Origin: CAJXYS01 sp913063035 | Lineage (GTDB): Bacteria > Pseudomonadota > Alphaproteobacteria > Rhodobacterales > Rhodobacteraceae | DNA length: 64,000 nt | Assembly (NCBI RefSeq): GCF_050586465.1 | Contig: NZ_JBOCEG010000002.1 | Location: 310,001 to 374,000, forward strand | Direction of reading: 5' to 3' | Part shown: one piece after another, positions 1 through 7,665 of the stretch | Layout of the letters: the number at the start of each line of letters is the position of its first letter | How positions within the stretch are numbered: the stretch's first letter is position 1 | Program-made: the position numbers and the translations under genes | The notes under the pieces: model-generated | The model's input: only the letters and a program-made list of their open reading frames with translations | Database searches by the model: none | What the model was told of the DNA's origin: nothing

Positions 1-137
1 AGGGGCACACGATCTGCGCGCTCGGCGATGCGGCGGCCTGGCCGATCCAGGGCCTCATCCGCCATTTCCGGGACGAGATCGAGGACCGGATCAAGGCCAA
101 GCGAACCGGGCGCGGCAGCGCCGTGGCAGCGGAGTGA
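1..137 (+). CDS. nuoF: NADH-quinone oxidoreductase subunit F, C-terminal fragment
   Basis: The first 137 bases encode the last 44 residues of a protein whose start lies outside the window. The fragment reads GHTICALGDAAAWPIQGL and then IRHFRDEIE. This matches the conserved end of the 51-kDa NADH/FMN-binding subunit of complex I, where the Cys belongs to the N3 4Fe-4S site. It is followed by a basic tail ending at a TGA (135-137). Position immediately before nuoG supports the call. Only the C-terminus is visible, so FMN and NADH sites cannot be checked. Confidence 0.88.
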   Translation, partial: GHTICALGDAAAWPIQGLIRHFRDEIEDRIKAKRTGRGSAVAAE

Positions 138-142
138 GGCCG

Positions 143-466
143 ATGCGGATCGCGGGACTCCTTCTCTTGATGGCGCTGGCGGCGGGATGTTCCCGCGGGC
201 GCGACGTGGTGACCTTCGACGGCTACCGGCTGGACGCCCGCGTCACCAAGCTGGGCGAGGATCGCCGGAACATGGCGATCCGGGTCCGCCCGGCCGCGGT
301 GCCGGGCCAGTCGGCGCAGAAGGCCGCGCGCTATGCCGCGACGAAGCACTGCATCGAGTATACCGGCGTCTCGGACGCGGTGTTCGACGCCGATCCCGAG
401 ACCGGCCTCTGGCTCTACGAGCTTGACGGCGACGCGCGGATCTACAGCGGGCGCTGCACGGGATGA
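143..466 (+). CDS. small predicted lipoprotein inside the nuo operon
   Basis: A 107-residue protein between nuoF and nuoG. It has a lipoprotein signal: hydrophobic residues 4-13, then the lipobox LAAGC with Cys16. The mature part is small and mixed alpha/beta in character, with two further Cys near the C-terminus (CIEY and SGRC) that could pair in the periplasm. I chose ATG 143 because GTGAGG lies just upstream; an in-frame GTG at 134 would overlap the nuoF stop. I do not recognise a family. Nuo operons of Rhodobacter are known to carry unidentified small ORFs between the nuo genes, and this is probably one. A role in complex I biogenesis is only a guess from position. Confidence 0.75.
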   Translation: MRIAGLLLLMALAAGCSRGRDVVTFDGYRLDARVTKLGEDRRNMAIRVRPAAVPGQSAQKAARYAATKHCIEYTGVSDAVFDADPETGLWLYELDGDARIYSGRCTG

Positions 467-598
467 GCACCGCGCCTGCATATCCCGCACCGGTCCGCGG
501 TCCGCGGGTCCGTGGCGGCGGAAAGGAAATCGGCGGCCGGCGGCCGCGACAGCAAGGAACCTGCCCGGCCGCGGCCGGGCGAGGCGGCGGAGTAGCGA

Positions 599-2620
599 AT
601 GTCTGACCTGCGCAAGATCATCATCGACGACGAGGAATACGAGGTCGACCCGGCCCTGACCCTGATCCAGGCCTGCGAGGATGTGGGGATCGAGATCCCG
701 CGCTTCTGCTACCATGAACGCCTGTCGATCGCGGGCAACTGCCGCATGTGCCTGGTCGAGGTCGTGGGCGGCCCGCCCAAGCCGACGGCCTCCTGCGCGA
801 TGCAGGTCAAGGATCTGCGCCCGGGCCCCAACGGCGAACCGCCGGTGGTGCGCACCAATTCGCCGATGGTCAAGAAGGCCCGCGAGGGGGTGATGGAGTT
901 CCTGCTCATCAACCACCCGCTCGACTGCCCGATCTGCGACCAGGGCGGCGAATGCGACCTGCAGGACCAGGCGATGGCCTACGGCGTCGATTTCAGCCGC
1001 TTCCGCGAGCCCAAGCGCGCGGTCGAGGATCTCGATCTCGGCCCGCTGGTCGAGACCCACATGACGCGCTGCATCTCCTGCACGCGCTGCGTGCGCTTCA
1101 CCACCGAGGTGGCGGGCGTTTCGGTCATGGGCCAGACCGGCCGCGGCGAGGATGCCGAGATCACCACCTATCTCGGCGATCTGATCGACAGCGAGATGCA
1201 GGGCAACATCGTCGATCTTTGCCCGGTCGGGGCGCTTACCAACAAGCCCTACGCCTTCACCGCGCGGCCATGGGAGCTGAAGAAGACCGAGACCATCGAC
1301 GTGATGGACGCGCTCGGCTCCAATATCCGGGTCGACACCAAGGGGCGCGAGGTCATGCGCATCCTGCCGCGCAACCATGACGGCGTGAACGAGGAATGGA
1401 TCTCGGACAAGACCCGCTACATCTATGACGGGCTGCGCCGCCAGCGGCTCGACAAGCCCTATGTTCGCGAGAACGGCAAGCTGCGCGCCGCGAGCTGGGA
1501 AGAGGCGCTGACCAGGACCGCCGCGGCGCTGAAGGGCGCCGGTAAGATCGCGGCGCTGGCCGGCGATCTCGCGCCGGTCGAGGCGGTCTACGCGCTCAAG
1601 CAGCTGGTCACGGGGCAGGGCGGGGCCGTGGAGTGCCGCACCGATGACGCCAAGCTGCCGGCCGGCAACCGCTCGGCCTATGTGGGCACGGCCCGGATCG
1701 AGGATCTCGACACCGCCGAGCGGGTGCTGCTGATCGGCACCAACCCGCGCCACGAGGCCCCGGTTCTGAACGCGCGCATTCGCAAGGCCTGGCTCGAGGG
1801 CGCCGAGGTGGCGCTGGTGGGCCAGCCGGTCGACCTGACCTATGACTACGCCCATCTGGGCACGGGACGCGAGTCGCTGGCCGAGGCCGTGAAGATGGGC
1901 GGCGACGACGAGATCCGCGCCAAGCGTTCGGTCGTGGTCGTCGGGCAGGGCGCGATCCAGGGCGCCGACGGCGCCGCCGTGCTGGCCGCCGCCCAGAAGA
2001 TCGCGGAAGAGACCGAAAGCGGCCTCCTGGTGCTGCACACCGCCGCGGGCCGCGTGGGCGCGATGGATGTGGGCTTCACCACCGAGGGCGGGTGCGCGGC
2101 GGCGATGGACGGCGCGGATGTCGTCTACAACCTCGGTGCCGACGAGGTGGAGATCGCCGAGGGTCCCTTCGTCATCTACCAGGGCAGCCACGGAGACCGC
2201 GGCGCGCACCGCGCGGACGTGATCCTGCCGGCCGCGGCCTACACCGAGGAACAGGGTCTCTTCGTCAACACGGAGGGCCGCCCGCAACTGGCGCTGCGCA
2301 CCGGGTTCCCGCCGGGCCAGGCCAAGGAAAACTGGGCCATTCTCCGGGCGCTGTCCGCGCAGATGGACGCCAGGTTGCCCTACGACTCGCTGGCGCAGCT
2401 GCGCCGGGCACTCATCACCGAGTTCCCGGATCTCGAGCGCATCGACGAGGTGCCCGAGAACCGCTGGGACCGGCTGCCGGACGGCAAGCTCGGCAGCGGC
2501 GATTTCGAACCGGCGATCCGGGATTTCTGGCTGACCAACCCGATCGCGCGCGCCTCGGCGCTGATGGCCGAGATGTCGGCCAGCGCCCGCGCGCGCGCCG
2601 GCAAAATCGCGGCGGAGTGA
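599..2620 (+). CDS. nuoG: NADH-quinone oxidoreductase subunit G
   Basis: 673 residues, the 75-kDa iron-sulfur subunit of complex I, which carries electrons through the peripheral arm toward quinone. The N-terminal ferredoxin-like domain has the 2Fe-2S ligands Cys37, Cys48, Cys51 and Cys66. Next comes the His-containing 4Fe-4S (N5) motif with His106, Cys110, Cys113 and Cys119. A further 4Fe-4S site has Cys158, Cys161, Cys164 and Cys208. The rest is the molybdopterin-oxidoreductase-like domain. Length is normal for the alphaproteobacterial and mitochondrial form. It is preceded by 132 non-coding bases after the small lipoprotein gene and followed four bases later by another small gene. Confidence 0.97.
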   Translation: MSDLRKIIIDDEEYEVDPALTLIQACEDVGIEIPRFCYHERLSIAGNCRMCLVEVVGGPPKPTASCAMQVKDLRPGPNGEPPVVRTNSPMVKKAREGVMEFLLINHPLDCPICDQGGECDLQDQAMAYGVDFSRFREPKRAVEDLDLGPLVETHMTRCISCTRCVRFTTEVAGVSVMGQTGRGEDAEITTYLGDLIDSEMQGNIVDLCPVGALTNKPYAFTARPWELKKTETIDVMDALGSNIRVDTKGREVMRILPRNHDGVNEEWISDKTRYIYDGLRRQRLDKPYVRENGKLRAASWEEALTRTAAALKGAGKIAALAGDLAPVEAVYALKQLVTGQGGAVECRTDDAKLPAGNRSAYVGTARIEDLDTAERVLLIGTNPRHEAPVLNARIRKAWLEGAEVALVGQPVDLTYDYAHLGTGRESLAEAVKMGGDDEIRAKRSVVVVGQGAIQGADGAAVLAAAQKIAEETESGLLVLHTAAGRVGAMDVGFTTEGGCAAAMDGADVVYNLGADEVEIAEGPFVIYQGSHGDRGAHRADVILPAAAYTEEQGLFVNTEGRPQLALRTGFPPGQAKENWAILRALSAQMDARLPYDSLAQLRRALITEFPDLERIDEVPENRWDRLPDGKLGSGDFEPAIRDFWLTNPIARASALMAEMSASARARAGKIAAE

Positions 2621-2624
2621 ACGC

Positions 2625-3029
2625 ATGATCGGTCGCCTGTCCCTCGGCCCCGTCGCGCTGGCCCTGGCCGTTTCGGCCGGGGCGGCGGGCTGTGCGCCGC
2701 TGGGCGAGAAATCGGCCAAGGCGCCTGAATACATGGGCGTCGAGACGCGCCTGCTCGATCATGACCTGGTGAATTTCCGGGTCGCGATGCGGGGCGCGCG
2801 CGACGGCGCGGACGTGACCGCCTATGCCGACTGCGCGGCCGCGCAGTACGCGCTGATCCGGGGCTTCGGGTTCGCGCGGCATGTGCGGACGAATGTGGAA
2901 GAAGACGGTGGCCTTTGGCGCGGAGATGCGGTTTATACCGTCTCGGCGTCGTTGCCGCGCGGGGTGTCGCCCATCGACGCCGAGGTCGTGACGGCGGCCT
3001 GCGCGGACCAGGGCATACCCACGGTTTGA
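2625..3029 (+). CDS. small predicted lipoprotein between nuoG and nuoH
   Basis: 134 residues. Residues 8-22 are hydrophobic and end in AAGC, giving a lipobox with Cys23 as the lipidated residue. The mature domain has three further Cys (DCAAAQ, TAACADQ and the lipid Cys region) and an amphipathic pattern, but no motif I can name. The start ATG lies four bases after the nuoG stop and nuoH starts 15 bases after its own stop, so it is certainly co-transcribed with complex I. With the lipoprotein at 143-466 it makes two periplasm-facing lipoproteins in one nuo operon. Function unknown. Confidence 0.75.
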   Translation: MIGRLSLGPVALALAVSAGAAGCAPLGEKSAKAPEYMGVETRLLDHDLVNFRVAMRGARDGADVTAYADCAAAQYALIRGFGFARHVRTNVEEDGGLWRGDAVYTVSASLPRGVSPIDAEVVTAACADQGIPTV

Positions 3030-3044
3030 GGGACACGAGCAAGC

Positions 3045-4082
3045 ATGGCTGAATTTCTGGACACCGGCTTCGGGACCTTCGTGATCATCCTGGCGCAATG
3101 CCTGATGCTGCTCGGCTTCGTGATGATCTCGCTGCTGTTCCTGGTCTATGGCGACCGCAAGATCTGGGCCGCGGTGCAGATGCGGCGCGGCCCCAACGTC
3201 GTGGGCGTCTTCGGCCTGCTTCAGACGGTGGCCGACGCGCTGAAATACGTCGTCAAGGAGGTCGTGATCCCGGCGGGGGCCGACAAGACGGTGTTCATCA
3301 TGGCGCCGCTCGTGTCCTTCGTGCTGGCGGTTATCGCCTGGTCTGTCGTGCCTTTCGCGCCGGGCTGGGTGCTGGCCGACATCAATGTGGGGCTGCTCTT
3401 CATCTTCGCGGCGTCCTCTCTCGAGGTCTATGGCGTGATCATGGGCGGATGGGCCTCGAACTCGAAATACGCATTCCTGGGCAGCCTGCGCTCGGCCGCG
3501 CAGATGATCTCCTACGAGGTCTCGATCGGCTTCATCATCGTCGGCGTGCTGCTGTCCACGGGCTCGCTGAACCTGAGTGCCATCGTGATGGCGCAGGACG
3601 GCGCCTACGGGCTGTTCTCGTGGTACTGGCTGCCGCACCTGCCGATGGTGGTGCTGTTCTTCGTCTCGGCGCTGGCCGAGACCAACCGCCCGCCCTTCGA
3701 CCTGCCGGAGGCCGAGTCGGAACTGGTCGCGGGCTACCAGGTGGAATACTCCGCCACGCCCTTCCTGCTGCTGATGGCGGGCGAGTACATCGCCATCTTC
3801 CTGATGTGCGCGCTGATGAGCATCCTGTTCTTCGGCGGCTGGCTGAGCCCGATCCCGGGCCTGCCCGACGGCGCCTTCTGGATGGTGGCGAAGATGGCGG
3901 TGTTCTTCTTCCTCTTCGCGATGGTGAAGGCCATCGTGCCGCGCTACCGCTACGACCAGCTGATGCGGCTGGGCTGGAAGGTGTTCCTGCCGATGTCGCT
4001 GGGCTGGGTCGTGCTGGTGGCGTTCTTCGCGCAATACGGATTGTTCGGCGGGGCCTATGCCCGCTGGGCCGTGGGAGGCTGA
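3045..4082 (+). CDS. nuoH: NADH-quinone oxidoreductase subunit H
   Basis: 345 residues, the ND1-type membrane subunit that forms most of the quinone chamber at the junction of the membrane and peripheral arms. About eight membrane segments are evident. The family signatures are present: GDRKIWAAVQMRRGPNVVG near residues 36-54, and the acidic loop AETNRPPFDLPEAESELVAG near 211-230, which lines the quinone path. The C-terminal RYRYDQLMRLGWK motif is also intact. Normal length. It is followed three bases later by nuoI, with which it physically packs. Confidence 0.97.
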   Translation: MAEFLDTGFGTFVIILAQCLMLLGFVMISLLFLVYGDRKIWAAVQMRRGPNVVGVFGLLQTVADALKYVVKEVVIPAGADKTVFIMAPLVSFVLAVIAWSVVPFAPGWVLADINVGLLFIFAASSLEVYGVIMGGWASNSKYAFLGSLRSAAQMISYEVSIGFIIVGVLLSTGSLNLSAIVMAQDGAYGLFSWYWLPHLPMVVLFFVSALAETNRPPFDLPEAESELVAGYQVEYSATPFLLLMAGEYIAIFLMCALMSILFFGGWLSPIPGLPDGAFWMVAKMAVFFFLFAMVKAIVPRYRYDQLMRLGWKVFLPMSLGWVVLVAFFAQYGLFGGAYARWAVGG

Positions 4083-4085
4083 TTC

Positions 4086-4577
4086 ATGGGTATCGACTGG
4101 ACAAGGGCCACCCGTTATTTCCTGCTGGCCGATTTCATCGGCGGCATGGGGCTGGGGCTGCGCTATTTCTTCGCGCCGAAGGCGACGGTGAACTACCCGC
4201 ATGAAAAGGGGCCGCTCAGCCCGCGTTTCCGCGGGGAGCATGCGCTCAGGCGCTATCCCAACGGCGAAGAGCGCTGCATCGCCTGCAAGCTGTGCGAGGC
4301 GATCTGCCCGGCGCAGGCGATCACCATCGACGCCGAACCGCGCGAGGACGGCTCGCGCCGGACGACGCGCTACGACATCGACATGACGAAATGCATCTAT
4401 TGCGGGTTCTGCCAGGAGGCATGCCCGGTGGATGCGATTGTCGAGGGTCCGAATTTCGAGTTCTCCACCGAGACCCGGGAAGAGCTTTACTACGACAAGG
4501 CCAAGCTGCTGGAGAACGGCGATCGCTGGGAAGCGGAGATCGCCCGCAACATTGAACTCGACGCGCCCTACCGCTAA
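4086..4577 (+). CDS. nuoI: NADH-quinone oxidoreductase subunit I
   Basis: 163 residues, the TYKY-type 8Fe ferredoxin subunit. The two 4Fe-4S clusters (N6a and N6b) are bound by CIACKLCEAICP (Cys64, 67, 70, 74) and CIYCGFCQEACP (Cys103, 106, 109, 113), with each fourth Cys serving the other cluster. The N-terminal amphipathic stretch and the RGEHALRRYPNGEERC lead-in are typical. It passes electrons to the last cluster next to quinone. The 87 bases to nuoJ are the longest gap within this part of the operon and contain a hairpin. Confidence 0.97.
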   Translation: MGIDWTRATRYFLLADFIGGMGLGLRYFFAPKATVNYPHEKGPLSPRFRGEHALRRYPNGEERCIACKLCEAICPAQAITIDAEPREDGSRRTTRYDIDMTKCIYCGFCQEACPVDAIVEGPNFEFSTETREELYYDKAKLLENGDRWEAEIARNIELDAPYR

Positions 4578-4629
4578 GCGGGGCGCGCGCCAGCGGCCGC
4601 CGGATCGGACCGGTGGCCGGACATGAAAA

Positions 4630-4647
4630 GGCCCCCCGAGAGGGGCC
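4630..4647 (+). other. intercistronic hairpin between nuoI and nuoJ
   Basis: GGCCCC and GGGGCC form a perfect 6-bp stem with a 6-base loop. No T-tract follows, so it is not a convincing intrinsic terminator inside an operon. It could be an RNA-processing or stability element. It occupies the region of the upstream in-frame ATG at 4623, which supports the downstream nuoJ start at 4665. Confidence 0.5.
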
Positions 4648-4664
4648 AAGCAAAGGGGACAGAG

Positions 4665-5279
4665 ATGGGCTTCGCGGATATCGCCTTCTATGTCTTTGCC
4701 ATTCTCGTGGTGGCCGCCGGCCTGTTCACCGTGATGGCACGCAACCCGGTGCACTCGGTGTTGTGGCTGATCCTGGCCTTCCTGTCCTCGGCCGGGCTCT
4801 TCATCCTGATGGGGGCGGAATTCGTCGCGATGCTGCTGGTCATCGTCTATGTCGGCGCGGTCGCGGTGCTGTTCCTCTTCGTGGTGATGATGCTCGACGT
4901 GGACTTCGCCGCGCTCAAGGCGGGCATGGCGAAATACATGCCGGTCGCGCTGCTGATCGGGGTCGTGCTGCTGATGCAGCTCGGCCTGGTCTTCGGCGAC
5001 TGGCAGTTCGCCGAGACCGCCGAGACCGCCCGCCAGGCCGTGGCGCCGGCCCCGGGCGAGACGCAGAACACCTCGGCGCTCGGCGGGCTGATCTACACCC
5101 AGTACATCTATCTCTTCCAGGCGGCGGGCCTGATCCTGCTGGTGGCGATGATCGGCGCGATCGTGCTGACCGTGCGCCATCGCCAGGACATCAAGCGCCA
5201 GAACATCCTGGACCAGATGTATCGCGATCCCGCCAAGTCGATGGAACTGAAAGACGTCAAACCGGGGCAGGGGCTCTGA
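4665..5279 (+). CDS. nuoJ: NADH-quinone oxidoreductase subunit J
   Basis: 204 residues, the ND6-type membrane subunit with five membrane segments. The conserved third helix, with GAEFVAMLLVIVYVGAVAVL near residues 49-68, contains the pi-bulge region important for coupling. I chose ATG 4665 because AAAGGGGACAGAG gives a ribosome site and the protein then begins at the usual MGFADIAFYVF. The longer reading frame from 4623 would start inside a hairpin. One base separates its stop from the nuoK start. Confidence 0.95.
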   Translation: MGFADIAFYVFAILVVAAGLFTVMARNPVHSVLWLILAFLSSAGLFILMGAEFVAMLLVIVYVGAVAVLFLFVVMMLDVDFAALKAGMAKYMPVALLIGVVLLMQLGLVFGDWQFAETAETARQAVAPAPGETQNTSALGGLIYTQYIYLFQAAGLILLVAMIGAIVLTVRHRQDIKRQNILDQMYRDPAKSMELKDVKPGQGL

Positions 5280-5280
5280 G

Positions 5281-5586
5281 ATGGTCGGACTAGAACACTA
5301 CCTCACCGTCGCCGCGGCACTGTTCGTGATCGGCATTTTCGGCATCTTCCTGAACCGGAAGAACGTCATCATCATCCTGATGTCGATCGAGCTGATGCTG
5401 CTCGCGGTGAATATCAACCTCGTGGCCTTCTCGACGCATCTGGGCGATCTCGTCGGCCAGGTCTTCACCCTTTTCGTGCTGACCGTGGCCGCGGCCGAGG
5501 CGGCGATCGGGCTGGCGATCCTGGTCTGCTTCTTCCGCAACCGCGGCACGATCGACGTCGAAGACGTCAACCGGATGAAAGGGTAA
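5281..5586 (+). CDS. nuoK: NADH-quinone oxidoreductase subunit K
   Basis: 101 residues, the ND4L-type subunit with three membrane helices. It contains the two membrane glutamates of the central proton channel, in SIELMLLAVNIN (near residue 37) and AAAEAAIGLAI (near residue 72). Length is exactly that of the family. Its start is one base after the nuoJ stop and it is followed six bases later by nuoL. Confidence 0.97.
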   Translation: MVGLEHYLTVAAALFVIGIFGIFLNRKNVIIILMSIELMLLAVNINLVAFSTHLGDLVGQVFTLFVLTVAAAEAAIGLAILVCFFRNRGTIDVEDVNRMKG

Positions 5587-5592
5587 GGCGAC

Positions 5593-7665
5593 ATGGAAAC
5601 GATCATCCTCTTCGCCCCCCTCGTCGGCGCCATCCTCTGCGGTTTCGGCTGGAAGTTCATGGGCGAGAAGCCGGCCCAGATCACCGCGACGGCGCTCTTG
5701 TTCCTGTCGATGCTGCTCAGCTGGATCGTGTTCCTGGGCTTCGACGGCGAGACCCAGCAGATCCCGATCCTGCGCTGGGTCGAGAGCGGCACGCTCTCCA
5801 CCGACTGGGCGATCCGGCTCGACCGGCTGACGGCGACCATGCTGATCGTGGTCACCACGGTGTCGGCGCTGGTCCATCTCTACAGCTTCGGCTACATGGC
5901 CCATGACGAGAATTTCCGCGACGACGAGTCCTACCGGCCGCGGTTCTTCGCCTATCTCTCCTTCTTCACCTTCGCCATGCTGATGCTGGTGACGGCCGAC
6001 AACCTGCTGCAGATGTTCTTCGGCTGGGAAGGCGTCGGCCTCGCCTCCTACCTGCTGATCGGCTTTTACTATCGCAAGCCCACGGCCAATGCGGCGGCGA
6101 TGAAGGCCTTCATCGTCAACAGGGTGGGCGACTTCGGTTTCGCGCTCGGCATCTTCGGGCTCTTTTTCCTGGTCGACAGCGTCAATTTCTCAGACGTCTT
6201 CGCCGCCGCGCCGGAACTGGCCGAGACCTCGCTCACCTTCCTCTGGATGGAGCTGAACGCGGCCAACCTGATCGCGTTCCTGCTGTTCATCGGGGCCATG
6301 GGCAAATCGGCCCAGCTGATCCTGCACACTTGGCTGCCGGACGCGATGGAAGGCCCGACCCCGGTCTCGGCGCTGATCCACGCCGCGACCATGGTGACGG
6401 CGGGGGTGTTCCTCGTCTGCCGCATGTCGCCCGTCTTCGAGTTCGCGCCCGAGGCCAAGACCTTCGTCGTCTATCTCGGCGCGACCACGGCCTTCTTCGC
6501 GGCCAGCGTCGGGCTGGTGCAGAACGACATCAAGCGTGTCATCGCCTATTCGACCTGTTCGCAGCTCGGCTACATGTTCGTGGCCGCGGGCGTCGGCGTC
6601 TACTCGGTCGCGATGTTCCACCTGCTGACCCACGCCTTCTTCAAGGCGATGCTGTTCCTCGGGGCCGGGTCGGTGATCCACGGGATGCATCACGAGCAGG
6701 ACATGCGCCATTACGGCGGGTTGCGGAAGAAGTTCCCCTATACCTTCTGGGCGATGCTGATCGGCACGCTGGCCATCACCGGGGTCGGCATCCCGCTGAC
6801 CGGGTGGATCGGCTTCGCCGGCTTCGCCTCGAAGGATGCCGTGATCGAGAGCGCCTATGCCGGCACTGCCGGGGGCTATGCCTTCTGGATGCTGGTGATC
6901 GCGGCGCTGATGACGAGCTTCTACTCCTGGCGGCTGATGTTCATGACCTTCTGGGGCAAGCCGCGCGGCGACAAGCACACGCATGAACATGCCCATGAAA
7001 GCCCGACGGTCATGCTGGTCCCGCTGGGCGTGCTGGCCATCGGCGCGATCTTCGCCGGGGCGATCTGGTACGGCAGCTTCTTCGGCAAGACCAACGAGGT
7101 GGTGAAGTTCTTCGGCGGCGATTACGGCAAGCCGGCCGAGGAGCTGGTCGAGGCCGTGGCCGAGCGCAACCCCAAGGCATCGGAGCTGCACTACGTGATG
7201 GAAAGCGCGCCGGGCGAGGCGGCGATCTACATCGCGCCGGAGAACACCATCCTGCACGAGGCGCATTACGTGCCGACCTGGGTCAAGCTTTCGCCCTTCG
7301 TCGCGATGCTGCTGGGGCTGGGCGTGGCCTACCTGTTCTACATCGTGAACCCGGCGCTGCCGGCGCGGCTGGCTGAAAACCAGCGCCCGCTCTATCTCTT
7401 CCTGCTCAACAAGTGGTATTTCGACGAGCTTTACGACGTCGTCTTCGTGCGGGGCGCGAAGTGGCTCGGCCGGTTCTTCTGGAAGCGGGGCGACGGCGAC
7501 GTGATCGACGGCTCGATCAACGGCGTGGCGATGGGCATCGTGCCCTTCTTCGCGCGGCTCAGCCACCGCATGCAGTCCGGATACATCTTCACCTACGCAT
7601 TCGCCATGGTGCTGGGCCTCGTGGTCCTTGTCACCTGGATCACCATCAGCGGGGGCGCGAACTGA
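5593..7665 (+). CDS. nuoL: NADH-quinone oxidoreductase subunit L
   Basis: 690 residues, the distal antiporter-like proton-pumping subunit (ND5). About 16 membrane segments. The core motifs are present: FFGWEGVGLASYLLIGF with the TM5 glutamate, LHTWLPDAMEGPTPVSALIHAATMVTAG, and KRVIAYSTCSQLGYM. The C-terminal third contains the lateral amphipathic helix region followed by a final membrane helix. The His-rich stretch KHTHEHAHESP (near residue 462) is a loop feature. Its stop overlaps the nuoM start by one base (TGATG), implying translational coupling. Confidence 0.97.
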   Translation: METIILFAPLVGAILCGFGWKFMGEKPAQITATALLFLSMLLSWIVFLGFDGETQQIPILRWVESGTLSTDWAIRLDRLTATMLIVVTTVSALVHLYSFGYMAHDENFRDDESYRPRFFAYLSFFTFAMLMLVTADNLLQMFFGWEGVGLASYLLIGFYYRKPTANAAAMKAFIVNRVGDFGFALGIFGLFFLVDSVNFSDVFAAAPELAETSLTFLWMELNAANLIAFLLFIGAMGKSAQLILHTWLPDAMEGPTPVSALIHAATMVTAGVFLVCRMSPVFEFAPEAKTFVVYLGATTAFFAASVGLVQNDIKRVIAYSTCSQLGYMFVAAGVGVYSVAMFHLLTHAFFKAMLFLGAGSVIHGMHHEQDMRHYGGLRKKFPYTFWAMLIGTLAITGVGIPLTGWIGFAGFASKDAVIESAYAGTAGGYAFWMLVIAALMTSFYSWRLMFMTFWGKPRGDKHTHEHAHESPTVMLVPLGVLAIGAIFAGAIWYGSFFGKTNEVVKFFGGDYGKPAEELVEAVAERNPKASELHYVMESAPGEAAIYIAPENTILHEAHYVPTWVKLSPFVAMLLGLGVAYLFYIVNPALPARLAENQRPLYLFLLNKWYFDELYDVVFVRGAKWLGRFFWKRGDGDVIDGSINGVAMGIVPFFARLSHRMQSGYIFTYAFAMVLGLVVLVTWITISGGAN

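Noticed and set aside
4623..4664. Earlier nuoJ start at 4623
   Set aside because: It would translate through the hairpin and add 14 charged residues before the normal first helix; 4665 has a better ribosome site.
2415..5180. 921-codon minus-strand open frame
   Set aside because: It lies antisense to nuoG end, nuoH, nuoI and nuoJ, is His/Arg/Gln rich and has no family signature; it is a high-GC shadow.
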